Notes under the pieces: generated by a model
Seen by the model: only the letters and a program-made list of their open reading frames with translations
The model's database searches: none
Told to the model about the DNA's origin: nothing
Assembly: GCF_000004195.4 (NCBI RefSeq)
Contig: NC_030679.2
Coordinates: 36,135,712 to 36,199,711, forward strand
Source: Xenopus tropicalis
Lineage: Eukaryota > Chordata > Amphibia > Anura > Pipidae
Direction: 5' to 3'
DNA: 64,000 bases
Program-made: the position numbers and the translations under genes
Shown: piece by piece, positions 1 through 11,784 of the stretch
Numbering within the stretch: position 1 is the first letter of the stretch
Layout of the letters: the number at the start of each line of letters is the position of its first letter

Positions 1-115
1 ACACAAAGGCTGCTTCTATAAACTTCAGTTTTGCAAAAATTCTTCACCTATAGCACTGGACACATGATGCACTAGTTGGCCCGTACCTGTTAGGTTCAGC
101 CCAGCATTCTACCAC

Positions 116-511
116 TATGGGGCACATTTACTAATCCACGAATCTGAATCCCGAATGGGAAAAAATCGGATTGGAAACGAAAATTTTGCGACTTTTTCAT
201 CGATGTCGCGTTTTTTCGTATGTTGCGAGATTTTTTCATCACCGTCACAACTGTATCGTATTTTGCGCGACTTTATTGTATTTTGCGCGACTTTTTTGTC
301 GCCGTCGCGATTTTTTCGTATTGAGCAATTGTAAACGGCGGAAAAAAACAATCCGATTTTTTCGCGACATCGCAGAAAATATACGATAAAGTCGTAACGG
401 CAAAGAAAAAATGGCGGGACATACGAAAAAGTCGCAAAAATACCGATCATTACGAAAAAAGGCGTTCGGGCGCTTTCGGTCCGTTCGTGAATTAGTAAAT
501 CTGCCCCTATG
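116..511. mobile_element. Foldback MITE, ends GGGGCANATTTACTAA
   Basis: The left end (ATGGGGCACATTTACTAA) and the reverse complement of the right end (ATAGGGGCAGATTTACTAA) match, and the similarity continues inward through a CACGAA motif. The interior is a monotonous mix of TTTTTCGTA and GCGCGACTTT-like motifs, so it is CpG-rich despite being AT-rich. Non-coding; the open frames on both strands here are products of the internal repetition. No autonomous partner is visible. Confidence 0.7.
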
Positions 512-1484
512 TGCAGGTTACGCCTAGTGGTGTACAGGTCATTTGAAATTTGCATAATTTTGCATAATAATGCAAAACATTATTTTTTCATTATTTGAGT
601 GGAATTCCCCTTTAGCCACCCAAGGCTATTTCAGGAGTTTTTGTTCTATTTCTTATCGTTTATTTTGGAAAGTGATATAGGCAAAACCATATGCCAGAGG
701 AGTCCAGAGCCACAAAGCATAATTCACGGTGCCTGTGATCGCAGCGGCATAACTACTATGGGGGCCGGGGTGCACCAGGGCCAGCTCCATCATAGGGCCC
801 AGCGGGGGCAGTGGCGCAGAGTGGGATATCAGTAAAGGCATAGCAAGTGGTGCATTGTAGAGGGTGGTCCAGTTGCAGATTTTGAACCCAGGCCCATCAC
901 TGTCTGTAGGGTAATGATTTTATGTTGTATTATATTACATTAAGTGCAAGTCTGTGTTTTTATCACTAGCCTTGTTGTTAATGCTGAAATAATAGAAAAC
1001 TGAGACCTTTTGTTTTGTTGTAACGGCAGAGAAAATTCTGTCAACAAAAATATCACGTTTCTTCCAAATAATGAATAAATAAATGCTTTTAACTAAAATA
1101 TATGAATATTCTGTAATCTACCAGCAAAGGATTTTTTCTTACTAGAGTTAATGCAAATTTAGTGCAAATCGTATTTAGAGGACTCCTACGAGCAGTGCTT
1201 GTGGGTATGGGGTTTCTATCAGTTTTCTGGAAATGCACAGGGTAGGGCTTGGGAGCTGAAAGAGGAAATCTTTAGCCTAACAAATATATTTAACAAAAAA
1301 CAAAAAAAGTATTTAAAATTAGAAGTTCCACTATTTTCAATGTACAGCGATTGTTTCAATGCATAGAAAATGCTAAAAGGCATTAGGATTGATTAATATG
1401 CAATAAAATAATTGAAAATAAAATGTTAAAAAAAGTAATTAAGTAATTACACTGTATGATTAGTGCTCACATTTGTCACTCTAG
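512..1484. other. Gene-free stretch
   Basis: AT-rich DNA with short TGCATAAT repeats near 550-585. Around 690-850 there is a GC-richer patch containing GGCATAACTACTATGGGG, which looks like an eroded dispersed repeat. No exon, RNA gene or tandem array recognised. Confidence 0.6.
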
Positions 1485-1665
1485 ACAGTAGCGTACCTTG
1501 GCACAAACTGTCCCCCTGCCCCCCACCCGGCTACCTGCTTGTGTTGCTTCGCTAGTGAAGTTCAAAGCAGGAGAGGGGGTGGGGTTACAGTACAGCAGAC
1601 CCTGCGGTCCAGGCCCCCCATGACTATGGGGTCTGCTATATATAGTATCTAGTTTCGCCCCTGAT
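1485..1665. repeat. Dispersed repeat fragment (AGCAGACCCTGCGGTC type)
   Basis: GC-rich block with CAGTAGCGTACCTTGG, AGCAGACCCTGCGGTC and GGGGTCTGCTATATATAG. Related sequence occurs at 11,785-12,010 and 54,090-54,320 (CAGCAGACCCCACGGTC and GATTTTTCTGCAGGGGGACC-like text). Truncated, non-coding. Confidence 0.5.
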
Positions 1666-3222
1666 GTAATATAAAACCCTTTATAGGGAAAAAAGATCAA
1701 TAAACAATAAAACAAATATAGTGTGTATGTGTATAGAACTCCCACCAAAGCAGATATGTGTATGTTAGTGTAAAAAGTGTGTGTTTGTGAGACTTACTAT
1801 GATGCAGGCAGGTGGATGCAGTGCCACCATGTGGCCAAGATAGGGTGGGGCAATGTTGAAGGGGGTTACACATGCAAGGGAAACAGCAGATGTAACATGT
1901 AACATGTACAGGTGTAACGACAGAAGCAGCCCCTGTGGTTGCACGGTGGGGGGGGGGGATTGTAGAGGGTCCAGTAAGGTCTTAATTAATGAGCGCTTTC
2001 AAAATATCTTGGTAGAATTGTTAACTACAAAATTTCTCATACATTGATTTAGCAAAATGGCACCTATAATCTATAAAAAGCTTAACAAAGTTAACACAAT
2101 GGTCCAGGTGCTCCAAACCCAAAACCCTCAAGGGATCATCAAACAAAGCAAAGCAGGGAAAGGGCACTCTGGTAATCCAAAAACAGGCCATTTCAATTGT
2201 TAAAAGAAAAAAATCTTATATACTCATCTCATACTATCTTAAAAAGCCCAATTGTTAACTAAGCAATGTTATGGGGCCCTAAACTGAATTTGCTGAGGGG
2301 CCCAGTAGTTACGCCACTGCAGCACATGCATGGAATCCAAATATCTGCTATTGTTCTGGGACCACTTGTTCCCTCTTCTCATTACCCAGCGATTAGGGAA
2401 ACAAGCAGTAATGCAGGGTCAGCTTTAAAAGCCAATTCAGCATTTCTTACGATGGAAGTGTCATAGATCATAAAATTTACTGTAGCACGCAAATACTTTT
2501 ATCCATAGATCGTCAATTTTACTGTCTGTTGACAGGCAGGCAACGGTTGTCACTTGCAGTAATTTGCCTACCTACTCCCGCTTCCGGCCATATTTTTCAT
2601 GCGCAACAGAAGTGCAGTTCCACCAGGCAGTTGTATGTATGGCAGATAAAACAATATTTCAAAGGAAACATTTAAATGACTTGCCCTTAAGAAAATGACC
2701 GACACTACCATTGTAATTAGCTGTATTAACACTGGCTCATTAAAACATGCCACATTTCCTTTATGTAAGCATAATAGTGCCGGGACTAGGCTTGTTCTGT
2801 GTATATTTTTAGGTCCTGATCCATAATCAAACTGCTGACTATCCTAGGACCTGCCTCTATAACTGTGTCTGTTTAGCTGTTGGGCATTGTAGTTTAAGGT
2901 CAGCCTTAAGAAGTATTGTATGAATGTATGTAGCATGTACAGTGCAACAAAAATGATATATATTTGCAAGATGGCACACACTTATGCAGCCCTATCACTA
3001 TATATGTATATATATATATATATGTTGCATACGAATGTTTGCAGTTTTCCACCTCTTTTATGACAAAATAGGGTCATAGCCACTACATTTATAAGGGCAT
3101 ATTCTGCCAGACACCATTACCAAGCATTACCAGGCAGAATTGAAATGATATTGCATATTATAGTACAAGCGGATGCCAATACAGAACAAAGAAAATGTAC
3201 TGAAATGAAAGGTTTGCAGATA
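1666..3222. other. Gene-free stretch
   Basis: No exon recognised. It contains an 11-G run at 1,948-1,958, a small GGGGCCC-type repeat remnant at 2,266-2,330, and a TA dinucleotide run at about 3,002-3,023. Confidence 0.6.
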
Positions 3223-3551
3223 AAGGTATAGGACCCCTTATCCAGAATGCCTGGGACCAAGGGTATTCCGGATAAGGGGTCTTTCTGTAATTTGGATCTC
3301 CATACCTTAAGTCTACTAAAGAATCAATAAAACATTAATTAAACCCAATAGGATTGTTTTGCCCCCAATAAGGATTAATTATATCTTAGTTGGGATCAAG
3401 CACAAGGTACTGTTTTATTATTATAGAGAAAAAGGAAATAATTTTTGAAATTTGTAATTATTTAATTAAAATGGAGTCTATGGGAGACGAGCTTTCCGTA
3501 ATTTGGAGCTTTCTGGATAATGGGTTTCCGGATAAGGGATCCTATACCTGT
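3223..3551 (-). mobile_element. Family-R repeat (ACAGGTATGGGAYC ends), full length
   Basis: Near-complete copy of the most common repeat in this window. Terminal inverted repeats carry GGTATAGGACC at the left and GGATCCTATACCTGTA at the right. Shared internal landmarks are TTCTGGATAATGGG, CAGTACCTTGTACTTGATCCCAA (here as its complement) and CCCAATAGG. Other copies: 5,884-6,211, 15,268-15,732, 43,165-43,492, and fragments at 9,990, 18,620, 23,516, 47,005 and 55,395. Non-autonomous; I do not assign its superfamily. Confidence 0.8.
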
Positions 3552-4500
3552 ACCACTTTGCGGATCTTATTGCATTTGTACAATGATGACACCATAAACC
3601 AGGTCAAAACTGGAATTAAAATTGAGCCCTGGCATTTTAAATACACAGAGGAACAAACAGCCCCCACCAGCCCACTATGTAGCAACTGTCTATGGCATCT
3701 TACAGCAGCCCCTCAGATTGCCATTCCGGGGCTGCCATGAACTAGTTAACTCGGCACTAGCTAGAAATATTACCTATGTACGGAGTTTTCAACTTTGACC
3801 TTATTCAAATAATTTGTTTAATTATTGAACGTAAAAATCCTAAACAGTGTTAAGAAGCTCAGCAGATTAGCCCTAACCATGGTACTAAGACCCCTTGTGA
3901 CCACTTAGGACATACACAGGCGTGCATTTGCTCCCAAGAACAGATCATCACATTTATTAAACTCATTTCATGTTTACCCTTACGGCTCAATAAAGAATGA
4001 CCAAACCTGCTCAGAATTCTTTTATAAATTAATCAACTGAATTAATCAATATGAAATGGAAAAAATCACAGAAAAGGGTATTTATGATGCTAATAACCTA
4101 CGCCAGCACTAGTTCTAGGACATGTAAACCCTACATTTTCCTATCATGTAAATAAGTTGGACACATCTCCCCCACCCAAATCACACCATTTGTACTGCAT
4201 ACAGTATATCCCATCTGTACGCCAGCACCATCACATTTTCATAAACAAATAGTGCCCATTTTCCCTGTTACACATTATCATTGATATTTCCATCTGTAAA
4301 CAGCACATATGTGCTGTAAAGTCCATGCAATGAAGAAAGCAGGCTTACACAGGCAGATCGTACTTTGATAAAAAGTCCTGCTTGGATAAAGCTTTATAAC
4401 AGTTAAGCTGAGTTTAGTAGAGAAAACATGCTTCTCCAGCAAAGTGCAGAGATTCTACAAAAACACAGCAGTGCCATCTTTTCATTGGTAGCTAGACTGG
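3552..4500. other. Gene-free stretch
   Basis: AT-rich single-copy-looking DNA. No repeat family, exon or structured RNA recognised. Confidence 0.6.
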
Positions 4501-4524
4501 AGGGTGTGTTTGGTAACCTGAGTT

Positions 4525-4800
4525 GAGCACAGCGTGACGTCCATTGTAGCAGCGTTGCCGGTATACTGTATGTTTGATCCGGCGGGGCATCCATCGTGTC
4601 ACGGGGGGGGGGGGGCAGCAGCGTGACGTCCATTGTAGCATATATGTTTGATCCGACGCAAACCTTTCCGGCGGGACATCCATCGCGTCACGGGGGGCGG
4701 GGGGATGGTGTGCGTAGTGTGACATCCATTGTAGCAGCGTTGCCGGTATATGTTTGATCCAACGCGTACCTATCCAACGGCCCATCCGTCGCGTGCGGTT
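4525..4800. repeat. Three degenerate ~95-bp tandem units, CpG-rich
   Basis: Three head-to-tail units each begin AGYGTGACRTCCATTGTAGC (about 4,525, 4,622 and 4,717) and contain ATGTTTGATCC and CATCCATCGYGTCACGGGG. The first carries a 13-G run at 4,603-4,615. The array abuts the CTCGAG inverted repeat at 4,806-4,874, so the two probably belong to one mobile element. Minus-strand open frames here follow the tandem structure and are not genes. Confidence 0.75.
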
Positions 4801-4805
4801 CGTGC

Positions 4806-4874
4806 CTCGAGAATAAGCCGAGGGTTTCTTTTTTAGCAAATTTTGAGTGCTAGAAAACTCGGCTTATACTCGAG
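4806..4874. repeat. Inverted repeat with CTCGAG ends
   Basis: Arms CTCGAGAATAAGCCGAG (4,806-4,822) and CTCGGCTTATACTCGAG (4,858-4,874) pair around a 35-bp loop. The motif TACTCGAGTATAAGCCGA recurs at 7,374-7,467, marking a shared dispersed family. Confidence 0.75.
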
Positions 4875-4880
4875 TATATA

Positions 4881-5883
4881 CGGTTTTTAATTATTTCAAA
4901 CAGGATGTTCACCGAGTAAAATATTTTGTGGGGGTATACATGTCCTTTAAAAGTGTTCACAAAGCTTCAGGCTCCTTCTCTTACACTAATGTCATACTGA
5001 TCAGCTTCCCATTCACATCTCATCATAATCATTTCACCCATACTGAACAAAAACACACAAAAGACCAGTATTTTATGCTTATTGTATTCAGCTGAACCAT
5101 AACCACTGTCATCACTGACTAATTAAAAATGATCTACTCTGCAAATAATCCACCATTTCCTAATCATTATTACATAAATTTCTTGTGCCTAAGGTCTTAA
5201 TTGATACTTTGCCTATATTCCCTAGGATCCATCTTAAGCTTCATTTTAAACGGTATTCAGGTTAAAAAACTCAAAAAGTTCAAAGCTTACAGTCATTCAC
5301 GATTGCCTAGCTTAAAGAAATGACTAGCAAAAGTTAAATGACTCCACCAGCGGGAGTCTGTTCCAAACTACATCCTTCTTCCTTAACAACGGGAGGGAGC
5401 TCCACAGCTCTTCTGGTCAGATTAGGTGTGGCTTGGGGGTGGCAGGTCAGGGTCAGGGTCACTAGGTAGCATTACTTCATATAAGAAATGGGATGTAAAG
5501 TTAAAAGAGTATGAGATATAGGAGTACCACCAAGTGGTGCCGAGTGCAGCCAGACCATGGACGCAAGTGCTTTCAGAATTAGCACCAAGTGGGAAGCTTA
5601 GACAACCTTTGGTGCTCTTACACTTGTGTCTGGGGTCTCTGTAAATCACCCCTATGTTTTCCTATTATTTTCATAAAAAATCCTTATTGCTTTTTAACAA
5701 AACCCATAAATATTTTTAGTTAAGACAGCAGGCAGAAAGTAAGTCCAATACAAATCTTATTCACTTCACACATTGCAGCTTTAATTGCTGTAAGCATGGA
5801 GGATGTATGGCATTGCCTGTGCGTTACCTGAACACATTAACTTACACTCTCTGACCTAATGTAAAATTCTAAAACTATTTAAT
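4881..5883. other. Gene-free stretch
   Basis: No exon or clear repeat. A short GGTCAGGGTCAGGGTCAC stutter lies near 5,444-5,461. Confidence 0.55.
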
Positions 5884-6211
5884 ACAGGTATGGGATCCCT
5901 TATTCGGAAACCCGTTATCCATAAAGTTCTGAATTAAGGAAAAGCCAGCTCCCATAGACTCCATTATAAGCAAATAATTCTAATTTTTAAAAATGATTTC
6001 CTTTTTCTCTGTAGTAATAAAACAGTACCTTGTACTTGATCCCAAGTAAAATATAAATAATCCTTATTGGAGGCAAAACAAGCCTATTGGGTTTATTTAA
6101 TGTTTAAATGATTTTTAGCAGACTTAAGTTATGGAGATCCAAATTACGGAAAGATCCCTTATCTGGAAAACCCCAGGTCCCAAGCATTCTGGATAACAGG
6201 TCCCATACCTC
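5884..6211 (+). mobile_element. Family-R repeat, full length
   Basis: Begins ACAGGTATGGGATCCC and ends with AACAGGTCCCATACCT, imperfect inverted repeats of each other. Internal landmarks as in the copy at 3,223-3,551, in opposite orientation. Confidence 0.8.
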
Positions 6212-6785
6212 TACATGTATATTACACAATATTACACAACTCACTTTTAAATAGGAGACTATCTATTTTGGTTCATTTTACTTTGAAACAAAAACTCTGA
6301 GATGGCAGTTGCTTATGAGACAGATTTGCACGCTTTCGTTAGTCCGACTGTAATAATCCATTATGCTGAGACAAATTAGAGAGGATTTTTCAGATAATCA
6401 TGGGTCGTGCTGTCCTGTGCCTATTTAATGCTTTAGATTTAAACATCCCCAGTTACTAAGCAAATCCATAGAGAAAAAATAACAGAAGAGCACTGAGTGC
6501 ATCATGTTTCATTTAGCTGCAGATTCCCAGTGCTGTACGGTACGTCCCCCTGAGCAGCCAGTTATTATAATGCTCAATTTGTGTGATGTGAGGCTTCCAG
6601 GGACCTAAAATAGCCTGCAATAAGTGAGCGAAAGGGTTGCGCTCATTTCCATGTTTTCTCTGGCCTTAATCCACCCATAATCCTCTTTTTTATTACAGAA
6701 TGTCATATGCATTTATCCCTCTTGTGCAATCCTTTCTGGATATCAGTACTGATGTGTGTGGGCCGACATTTCATCATTTGCATTT
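6212..6785. other. Gene-free stretch
   Basis: No repeat family or exon recognised. Confidence 0.55.
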
Positions 6786-6991
6786 GGGGCAGATTTATCA
6801 AAATGTGAGATTGGAGCTCATCACAGAAAAAATCACCCACTTCCTATGGGATTTTTAGTAGAATATTTATCCACGTGCAAAAGTTAGAGTTCACCCACTG
6901 ATAAATTCGCTTCTAAAAATCCCATAGAATAGAAAGTGGGCACATTTTTCTGTGGTGAACTCCAATCTCACATTTCGATAAATCTGCTCCC
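6786..6991. mobile_element. Foldback MITE, GGGGCAGATTTATCA family
   Basis: Almost entirely two inverted arms: GGGGCAGATTTATCAAAATG at the left against CATTTCGATAAATCTGCTCC at the right, with CCCACTTCCTATGGGATTTT pairing to the complementary stretch near 6,920-6,945. Sister copies at 12,499-12,702 and 19,110-19,330. Confidence 0.8.
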
Positions 6992-7017
6992 AAGTGATAG
7001 TAATGATTTCTGATGGA

Positions 7018-7290
7018 CTTACTGATCAATTTTAGAGTTTGTGGGGTTTTTTTCTACTTCAAATAAACTCGCATTTTAAACAAAGTTGAATGTTTGCCCA
7101 TTTATTAAAAAAATTCAAATATAGAATAAAAAAAACTCGAATATCCTGAATTTCGAATTTTCAAACGCCAAAAAAACTTGAAAAATCTCAAACTGAAAAA
7201 GAGCTTGATTTAGCCTACGACAGCTCCTATTGACTTCAAATTTAGGGAGTTTTAGAAAAAATACTTTGAATATTGATAAATCACCCCCTA
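7018..7290. repeat. AT-rich dispersed repeat fragment
   Basis: A/T-rich text with recurring AATTCGAA-type motifs, ending TTGATAAATCACCCCC like other foldback elements here. A related fragment lies at 14,130-14,345. Left end unclear. Confidence 0.4.
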
Positions 7291-7373
7291 ATTGTGTAAA
7301 ATTCCAAAGGGTATTTAAGTCAGTCTTCCTGTAACTGCATACATATAACGTCTACACTATAGCCTAATATAAT

Positions 7374-7467
7374 ATACTCGAGTATAAGCCGATCCGAATA
7401 TAAGCCGAGGTACCTAATTTTACCTAAGAAAACTGTAAAAACTTATTAACTCGAGTATAAGCCTAGG
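7374..7467. repeat. TACTCGAGTATAAGCC repeat fragment
   Basis: Two copies of ACTCGAGTATAAGCC (start and end) and AATATAAGCCGAGG between them; same family as 4,806-4,874. Confidence 0.6.
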
Positions 7468-7570
7468 GTGGGAAATGAACTCTTATATAGTCTGTCGCCC
7501 TTATCTATAAAAACTGTAGTTCAAAGGGCAATTTCCTGTTTTTTCTCCAGGTTATCGCCCCACTTAAAGT

Positions 7571-8018
7571 TTAAAGGAATTATGTCACCCTACAAAATAA
7601 TTCCAAATAATTTTCTATTGTGTTTGTCAAGCAAAATTAACCTTACAAACAATATATAAATAATATAAATCTTGTTTACTTCAGTGTTGAAATAACACAA
7701 TCCCCGCAAGCAGGCAGGCACCATTTTGTGGATGCTTTTATGTATAACCCCAAAATCTTGTGTATGTGCCAGAATGGGGGGGCTGATGCCCAGGCCTATG
7801 CACAGGCTACACAATTAGATGGTGAGGAGGGAGGGGGAAACTGAATGGAAAGTAAAAGTAATTGTATAAGCCAAAGGCATAGAGTCGGGGCAGGCAATAC
7901 ATGATTGACAGCTGGGATTTTTAAATGCCTTTATAATAGCTATGGATGTGTTAATATTTAATTTGAGAATGACTTTTGTTATACAGCTTTTTATGTCTGG
8001 GTGGCAGGTCCCCTTTAA
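7571..8018. mobile_element. T2/Kolobok-type MITE on TTAA
   Basis: Left end TTAAAGGAATTATGTCACCC and right end (reverse complement) TTAAAGGGGACCTGCCACCC fit the TTAAAGGRR terminus with TTAA target duplication that defines T2-family elements in Xenopus. About 448 bp, no transposase. An open frame of 74 codons inside is not conserved in kind with anything I know. Confidence 0.75.
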
Positions 8019-8300
8019 GATTGAACAATTTTAAAATCTATACTAGTGAATATGTCTTGTGAAATTACAGTGGCTTTCTGACACACCTTGGAACAGTAAG
8101 AGGGAGGCCGCTGCTTTCTGGCTACTGCTGGTTGGATTTGGATGCTGAAAGTTCTAAATCAGCAAATTAAGGGGTCAAAATATTTCAGTCTTTAGTAGAC
8201 TAATAATAATATGTTTATGATAGGCTGCAGGGTCAGACTAGGGTGTAGAGGGCCCACCAGTGGCCAACCAACCCCCTCCCCCCAGTGCGCATTCATTTTA

Positions 8301-8726
8301 TTAAAGGAACAGTAACACCAAAAAATGTATATATTTTAAAGAAATTAAACTATAATGTACTGCTGCCCTGCACTGGTATAAGTTTTGTGTTTGCTTCAGA
8401 AACATTACTAGAGTTTATATAAACCCTGGTGTGTAGCCATGGGGGCAGCCATTCAAAAGAAGAAAAGGCACAGGTTATACAGCAGATAACAGATAAACCC
8501 TGTAGAATACAATGGTGTCTTATCTGTTATCTGCTATGTAACCTGTGCCTTTTCTCCTTTTTTCCAGCTTGAATGGCTGCCCCCATGGCTACACAGCAGC
8601 TTATTTATATAAACTATAGTAGTGTTCCTGAAGCAAACACCCCAGTTTTACCAGTGCAGGGCCACAGTACGTTATATTTGCATTACTTTAAAACGCTTTT
8701 ATTTTTTGGTGTTACTGTTCCTTTAA
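8301..8726. mobile_element. T2-type MITE with long inverted arms
   Basis: Starts TTAAAGGAACAGTAACACCA and ends TGGTGTTACTGTTCCTTTAA. Inner arms also pair: AGCCATGGGGGCAGCCATTC (near 8,436) with GAATGGCTGCCCCCATGGCT (near 8,570), and an AGGCACAGGTTA / TAACCTGTGCCT pair, so most of the 426 bp folds into one hairpin. The 114-codon open frame that overlaps its right half is inverted-repeat sequence and not a gene. Confidence 0.85.
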
Positions 8727-9473
8727 ACTTCAGCCGGCAGGCATCGGGTCTGGGTTGGTGGGGCCCAATTGGTTATTTCCTAGTGCTCCATTTCCCAAGA
8801 TCTTTGCGATATGAAGCTGATCGTCAAACCCATGGATGTTGCCGAAGTTATAGTAACTGCACTGCAGTACTGGAGACGAGGCCAAGATCAATATTTTATT
8901 ACATCAACACATATTAAATCTATAGAGAAGGATTTATTTTTGTGCTTTTACAAGGAACCTGCACATTTAATACAGTATGTAACTTCTATGCCCCATTTAT
9001 ACTTTACTTTTACATCTTTAGCAACGAAAGTAAATGTTCATTGTTCATTTCACTGCCCAATATCATATTTTTAAGTCTAGTGGGCTCAGTTTCTATTAGT
9101 AAGAACATACACTTGGTAAAATAACAGGTGCAGATTGTGGCCATTATTGCTTACATGTGCTAGTCGTGTCTATGCTAGTGTATGAGGTGCAAGGTGCAAC
9201 ACGATCAGGCACAAGGGAGCCCTGTATTAATACCTACATTACGTTCCCTTAACATACTGCACTCACAGGTGCTCTGTCTTCTATAATATACCTACTGAAT
9301 TTCTCACAAACAAGGGGCATGCAGCTGGACCACCATGTCCTGCCCATTGCACTCCAAAGGCATACTATTCACTAGCCAGTGCAAATCTGGATTCTAGCGG
9401 GATCGCGTATCCTGGAATGCTGGTACCAAAATAGTGCAGAGAAGGTTAAAGCATGGTTTGACACTGGCTTTTG
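8727..9473. other. Gene-free stretch
   Basis: No exon recognised; a short GGTGGGGCCCAATTGG remnant near 8,757. The overlapping plus-strand open frames (60-87 codons) lack any recognisable domain. Confidence 0.5.
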
Positions 9474-9481
9474 GTCTAGGC

Positions 9482-9743
9482 CAGGGGTCCTCAAACTTTT
9501 TAAACAGGGGGTCAGTTCACGGTCCCTCAGACTGTTGGGGGGGGGCTATAGTAAGCCCTCAAACTGAAACTGGACGAGTCATAAGTGTTGGCAGGTGGGA
9601 TGCGGTGACATAACGCACTGGGGCTGAGGACAACACTGAGGGAAACAGGTAGTAGCCAGGGGTGAGGATGCAGTAAGGGTGGGCCAGGTAAATGACCTTG
9701 GAGGGTCGTATCTGGCCTGTGGGCCATAGTTTGAAGACCCCTG
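9482..9743. mobile_element. hAT-type MITE with 8-bp target duplication
   Basis: Ends CAGGGGTCCTCAAACTTTTT and (right) GTTTGAAGACCCCTG are inverted repeats with the CAGGGG terminus usual for hAT elements. Flanks GTCTAGGC (9,474-9,481) and GTCTAGAC (9,744-9,751) match at 7 of 8 bases, the duplication length of hAT transposition. 262 bp, non-autonomous; contains a 9-G run. Confidence 0.8.
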
Positions 9744-9989
9744 GTCTAGACAGACTTTTGGCAGAAAATTGCTTGTTTTTGACTGAAAACACCTTTTTGT
9801 TTCAGTCCATGTTTTCCTCCTGCAAAGTCTGGACTTTTTCTTCTTTTGCTTCTCTGCCACCTTTCCTAGGCAATCAGGTAGGCAATCAGGAAATATCTGT
9901 CTTTCTATCATACTTGGTCTAATATGACTACAGTGACTGCATTTCTTTCCTCCTAGAACTAATGCCAATGCCACTGACATTTTGCCACT

Positions 9990-10044
9990 CAATTATGGAA
10001 AACCCCAGGTCTGGAGCATTCTGGATAACAGGTCCAATACCTGT
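9990..10044 (+). repeat. Family-R 3' end fragment
   Basis: GGAAAACCCCAGGTCTGGAG and CTGGATAACAGGTCCAATACC match the right end of full-length family-R copies; the rest is missing. Confidence 0.7.
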
Positions 10045-10922
10045 AATATACAGTATTTCACCTGATAAATTACCACCACTAATGGACTGTTTAACATTGA
10101 CCTGAAAAGTATGAAGTAGTTGCTGCTAGAGGATTTACAACACAAAGGTCTAATAAATGATAACTGATAAGTATGGCCATTAAAGAAGAAGGCAAGATTA
10201 ATACAACAGAATTTTTGAAAGAACCAGTGATAACAATAACCTAGACCATTCCTAGACCAACGGTCACTAAATATTGCCGCACAAATAGGAAAACTATATT
10301 TACAAACAAGAAAATAACGAGAAACTCAATCACTCCAATTCATATACAAAGACTATTATCAGATTTCAAGGGGCACTGCCATGCCTAGGATGTTATTGTT
10401 TTAACTGTATCATTATGTACTGTATGTACCAGGGCCAGATATTATTCACCCTGCATCAGGAGAATATGTCATAAAAGGCCCTTGTTGCATAGCCTATATA
10501 AAGTAATGTGATATATAATAATCCCAGTTATCCAAACACTGATATACTATATAGATTTAGCTTACAATACAGTTTTCATTTGAGAAGGAAAGTGCTAGAA
10601 GATACTCAATGTAATTCTGACAACTATCAAATGCATTGTCTGGTCTATATGTGTGTGTGTGTATTTGTATTTGCATAAGGAAGGTGTGATGTACATAAAA
10701 AAGGCTGAATAACAACAATTCCAGTAATGGGAACCGCAGATCAACAGAACCAATAATTCATGAGGGCAGTAACGCATGCAGACCATGGACCCAGGGGAAG
10801 GTTTTTTGCCTTGTCAGTGTTTAAATTAGATTTCTCAGATAACTCTAGCAGCTCTGCAAACCTCTATGTCTCTCTGATTAGACTTAAGGTTGTACACCCA
10901 AATAGCTCCGTGTCATAGTCCT
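10045..10922. other. Gene-free stretch
   Basis: AT-rich DNA; short GT run near 10,650. No exon or repeat family recognised. Confidence 0.55.
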
Positions 10923-11110
10923 GAGACACACAGAGCTACTAGTAGCAGCTACTTGTAATGCTACAAAAATAGACAATGCTGATCATTTACTGATAATTGT
11001 CCCTACATGTGTTTTAGCAGAGGCAATTCTCAGTATTTTCTATGGCAGGGTATTTTCTGGTATTTTGTAGCTGTGACAAGTAGCTGCTGCCAAGTAGCTT
11101 TCTGTGTCTT
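10923..11110. mobile_element. Foldback element with AGACACACAGAGCTACT ends
   Basis: Left arm AGACACACAGAGCTACTAGT and right arm (complement of AAGACACAGAAAGCTACTTG) pair; internal text GACAATGCTGATCATTTACT and GGCAATTCTCAGTATT is shared with a second copy at 24,880-25,072. It abuts the palindromic MITE at 11,111. Confidence 0.75.
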
Positions 11111-11354
11111 AGGGCTCTGGCACATGGGGAGATTAGTCGCCCGCGACAAATCTCCCTGTTCTCGGGCGACTAATCTCCCCGAGTTGCCATCAGTTGCCAT
11201 CCCACCAGCGAAAATGTAAGTCACCGGTGGGATGGCACACGCGGCGGCGCGATTTTGGCAAATCGCCCATGGGATGGCAATTCGGGGAGATTAGTCGCCC
11301 GCGAACAGGGAGATTTGTCGCGGGCGACTAATCTCCCCGTGTGCCAGAGCCCTA
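11111..11354. mobile_element. GC-rich palindromic MITE, AGGGCTCTGGCAC family
   Basis: Starts AGGGCTCTGGCACATGGGGA and ends with its near-exact reverse complement. Sub-motifs AGATTAGTCGCCCGCG and CACCAGCG/CACCGGTGGGATGG recur in inverted order. GC-rich in an AT-rich setting. Sister copies at 24,153-24,475 and (diverged) 45,993-46,187. The two short open frames here, on opposite strands, are mirror images caused by the palindrome. Confidence 0.85.
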
Positions 11355-11640
11355 AGACACAGAAAGCTACTTAGCAGGTAGCCATACACATTACAATTAG
11401 GATCTTTCCTGTGACCATTGGTCGTGATAGATCTCTGCTACCGTAAGCAATTACTCTCTCTAAAATGCCTTTCCACTGGCAAGAAAGGGAATTTCCGGTG
11501 GAAAGGCCTACGCACGGCTTCTGTTTTTCTGAAGTCGTGTGACGTTTATTCTGCAGGCAACTTAGCACGACTTTGGAAAACTGATGCGATACGTAGGCCT
11601 TCCCACCGGCGATTCCCTTTGATGGCATATCTGAGAAATT
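11355..11640. repeat. Mixed MITE remnants
   Basis: First about 30 bp (AGACACAGAAAGCTACTT) repeat the end of the element at 10,923-11,110 in inverted orientation. Then GGTAGCCATACACATTAC resembles the GGTGGCCATACAC family, followed by CACTGGCAAG and CCCACCGGCGATTCCCTTTG, related to the interior of the palindromic family. Boundaries unclear. Confidence 0.45.
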
Positions 11641-11784
11641 ATGGTAGCATGGTAGGGTATGGAGATCTATACCCTGACAGACGTTGTTCTCCCCATTGCT
11701 TTTAGTTATGCCAAACCTGGTAAATATTGTAGGGCAACAACTAAGCTTCCCCCTTTTGTTTCATTTTCATATAAGTTCTCAGTG

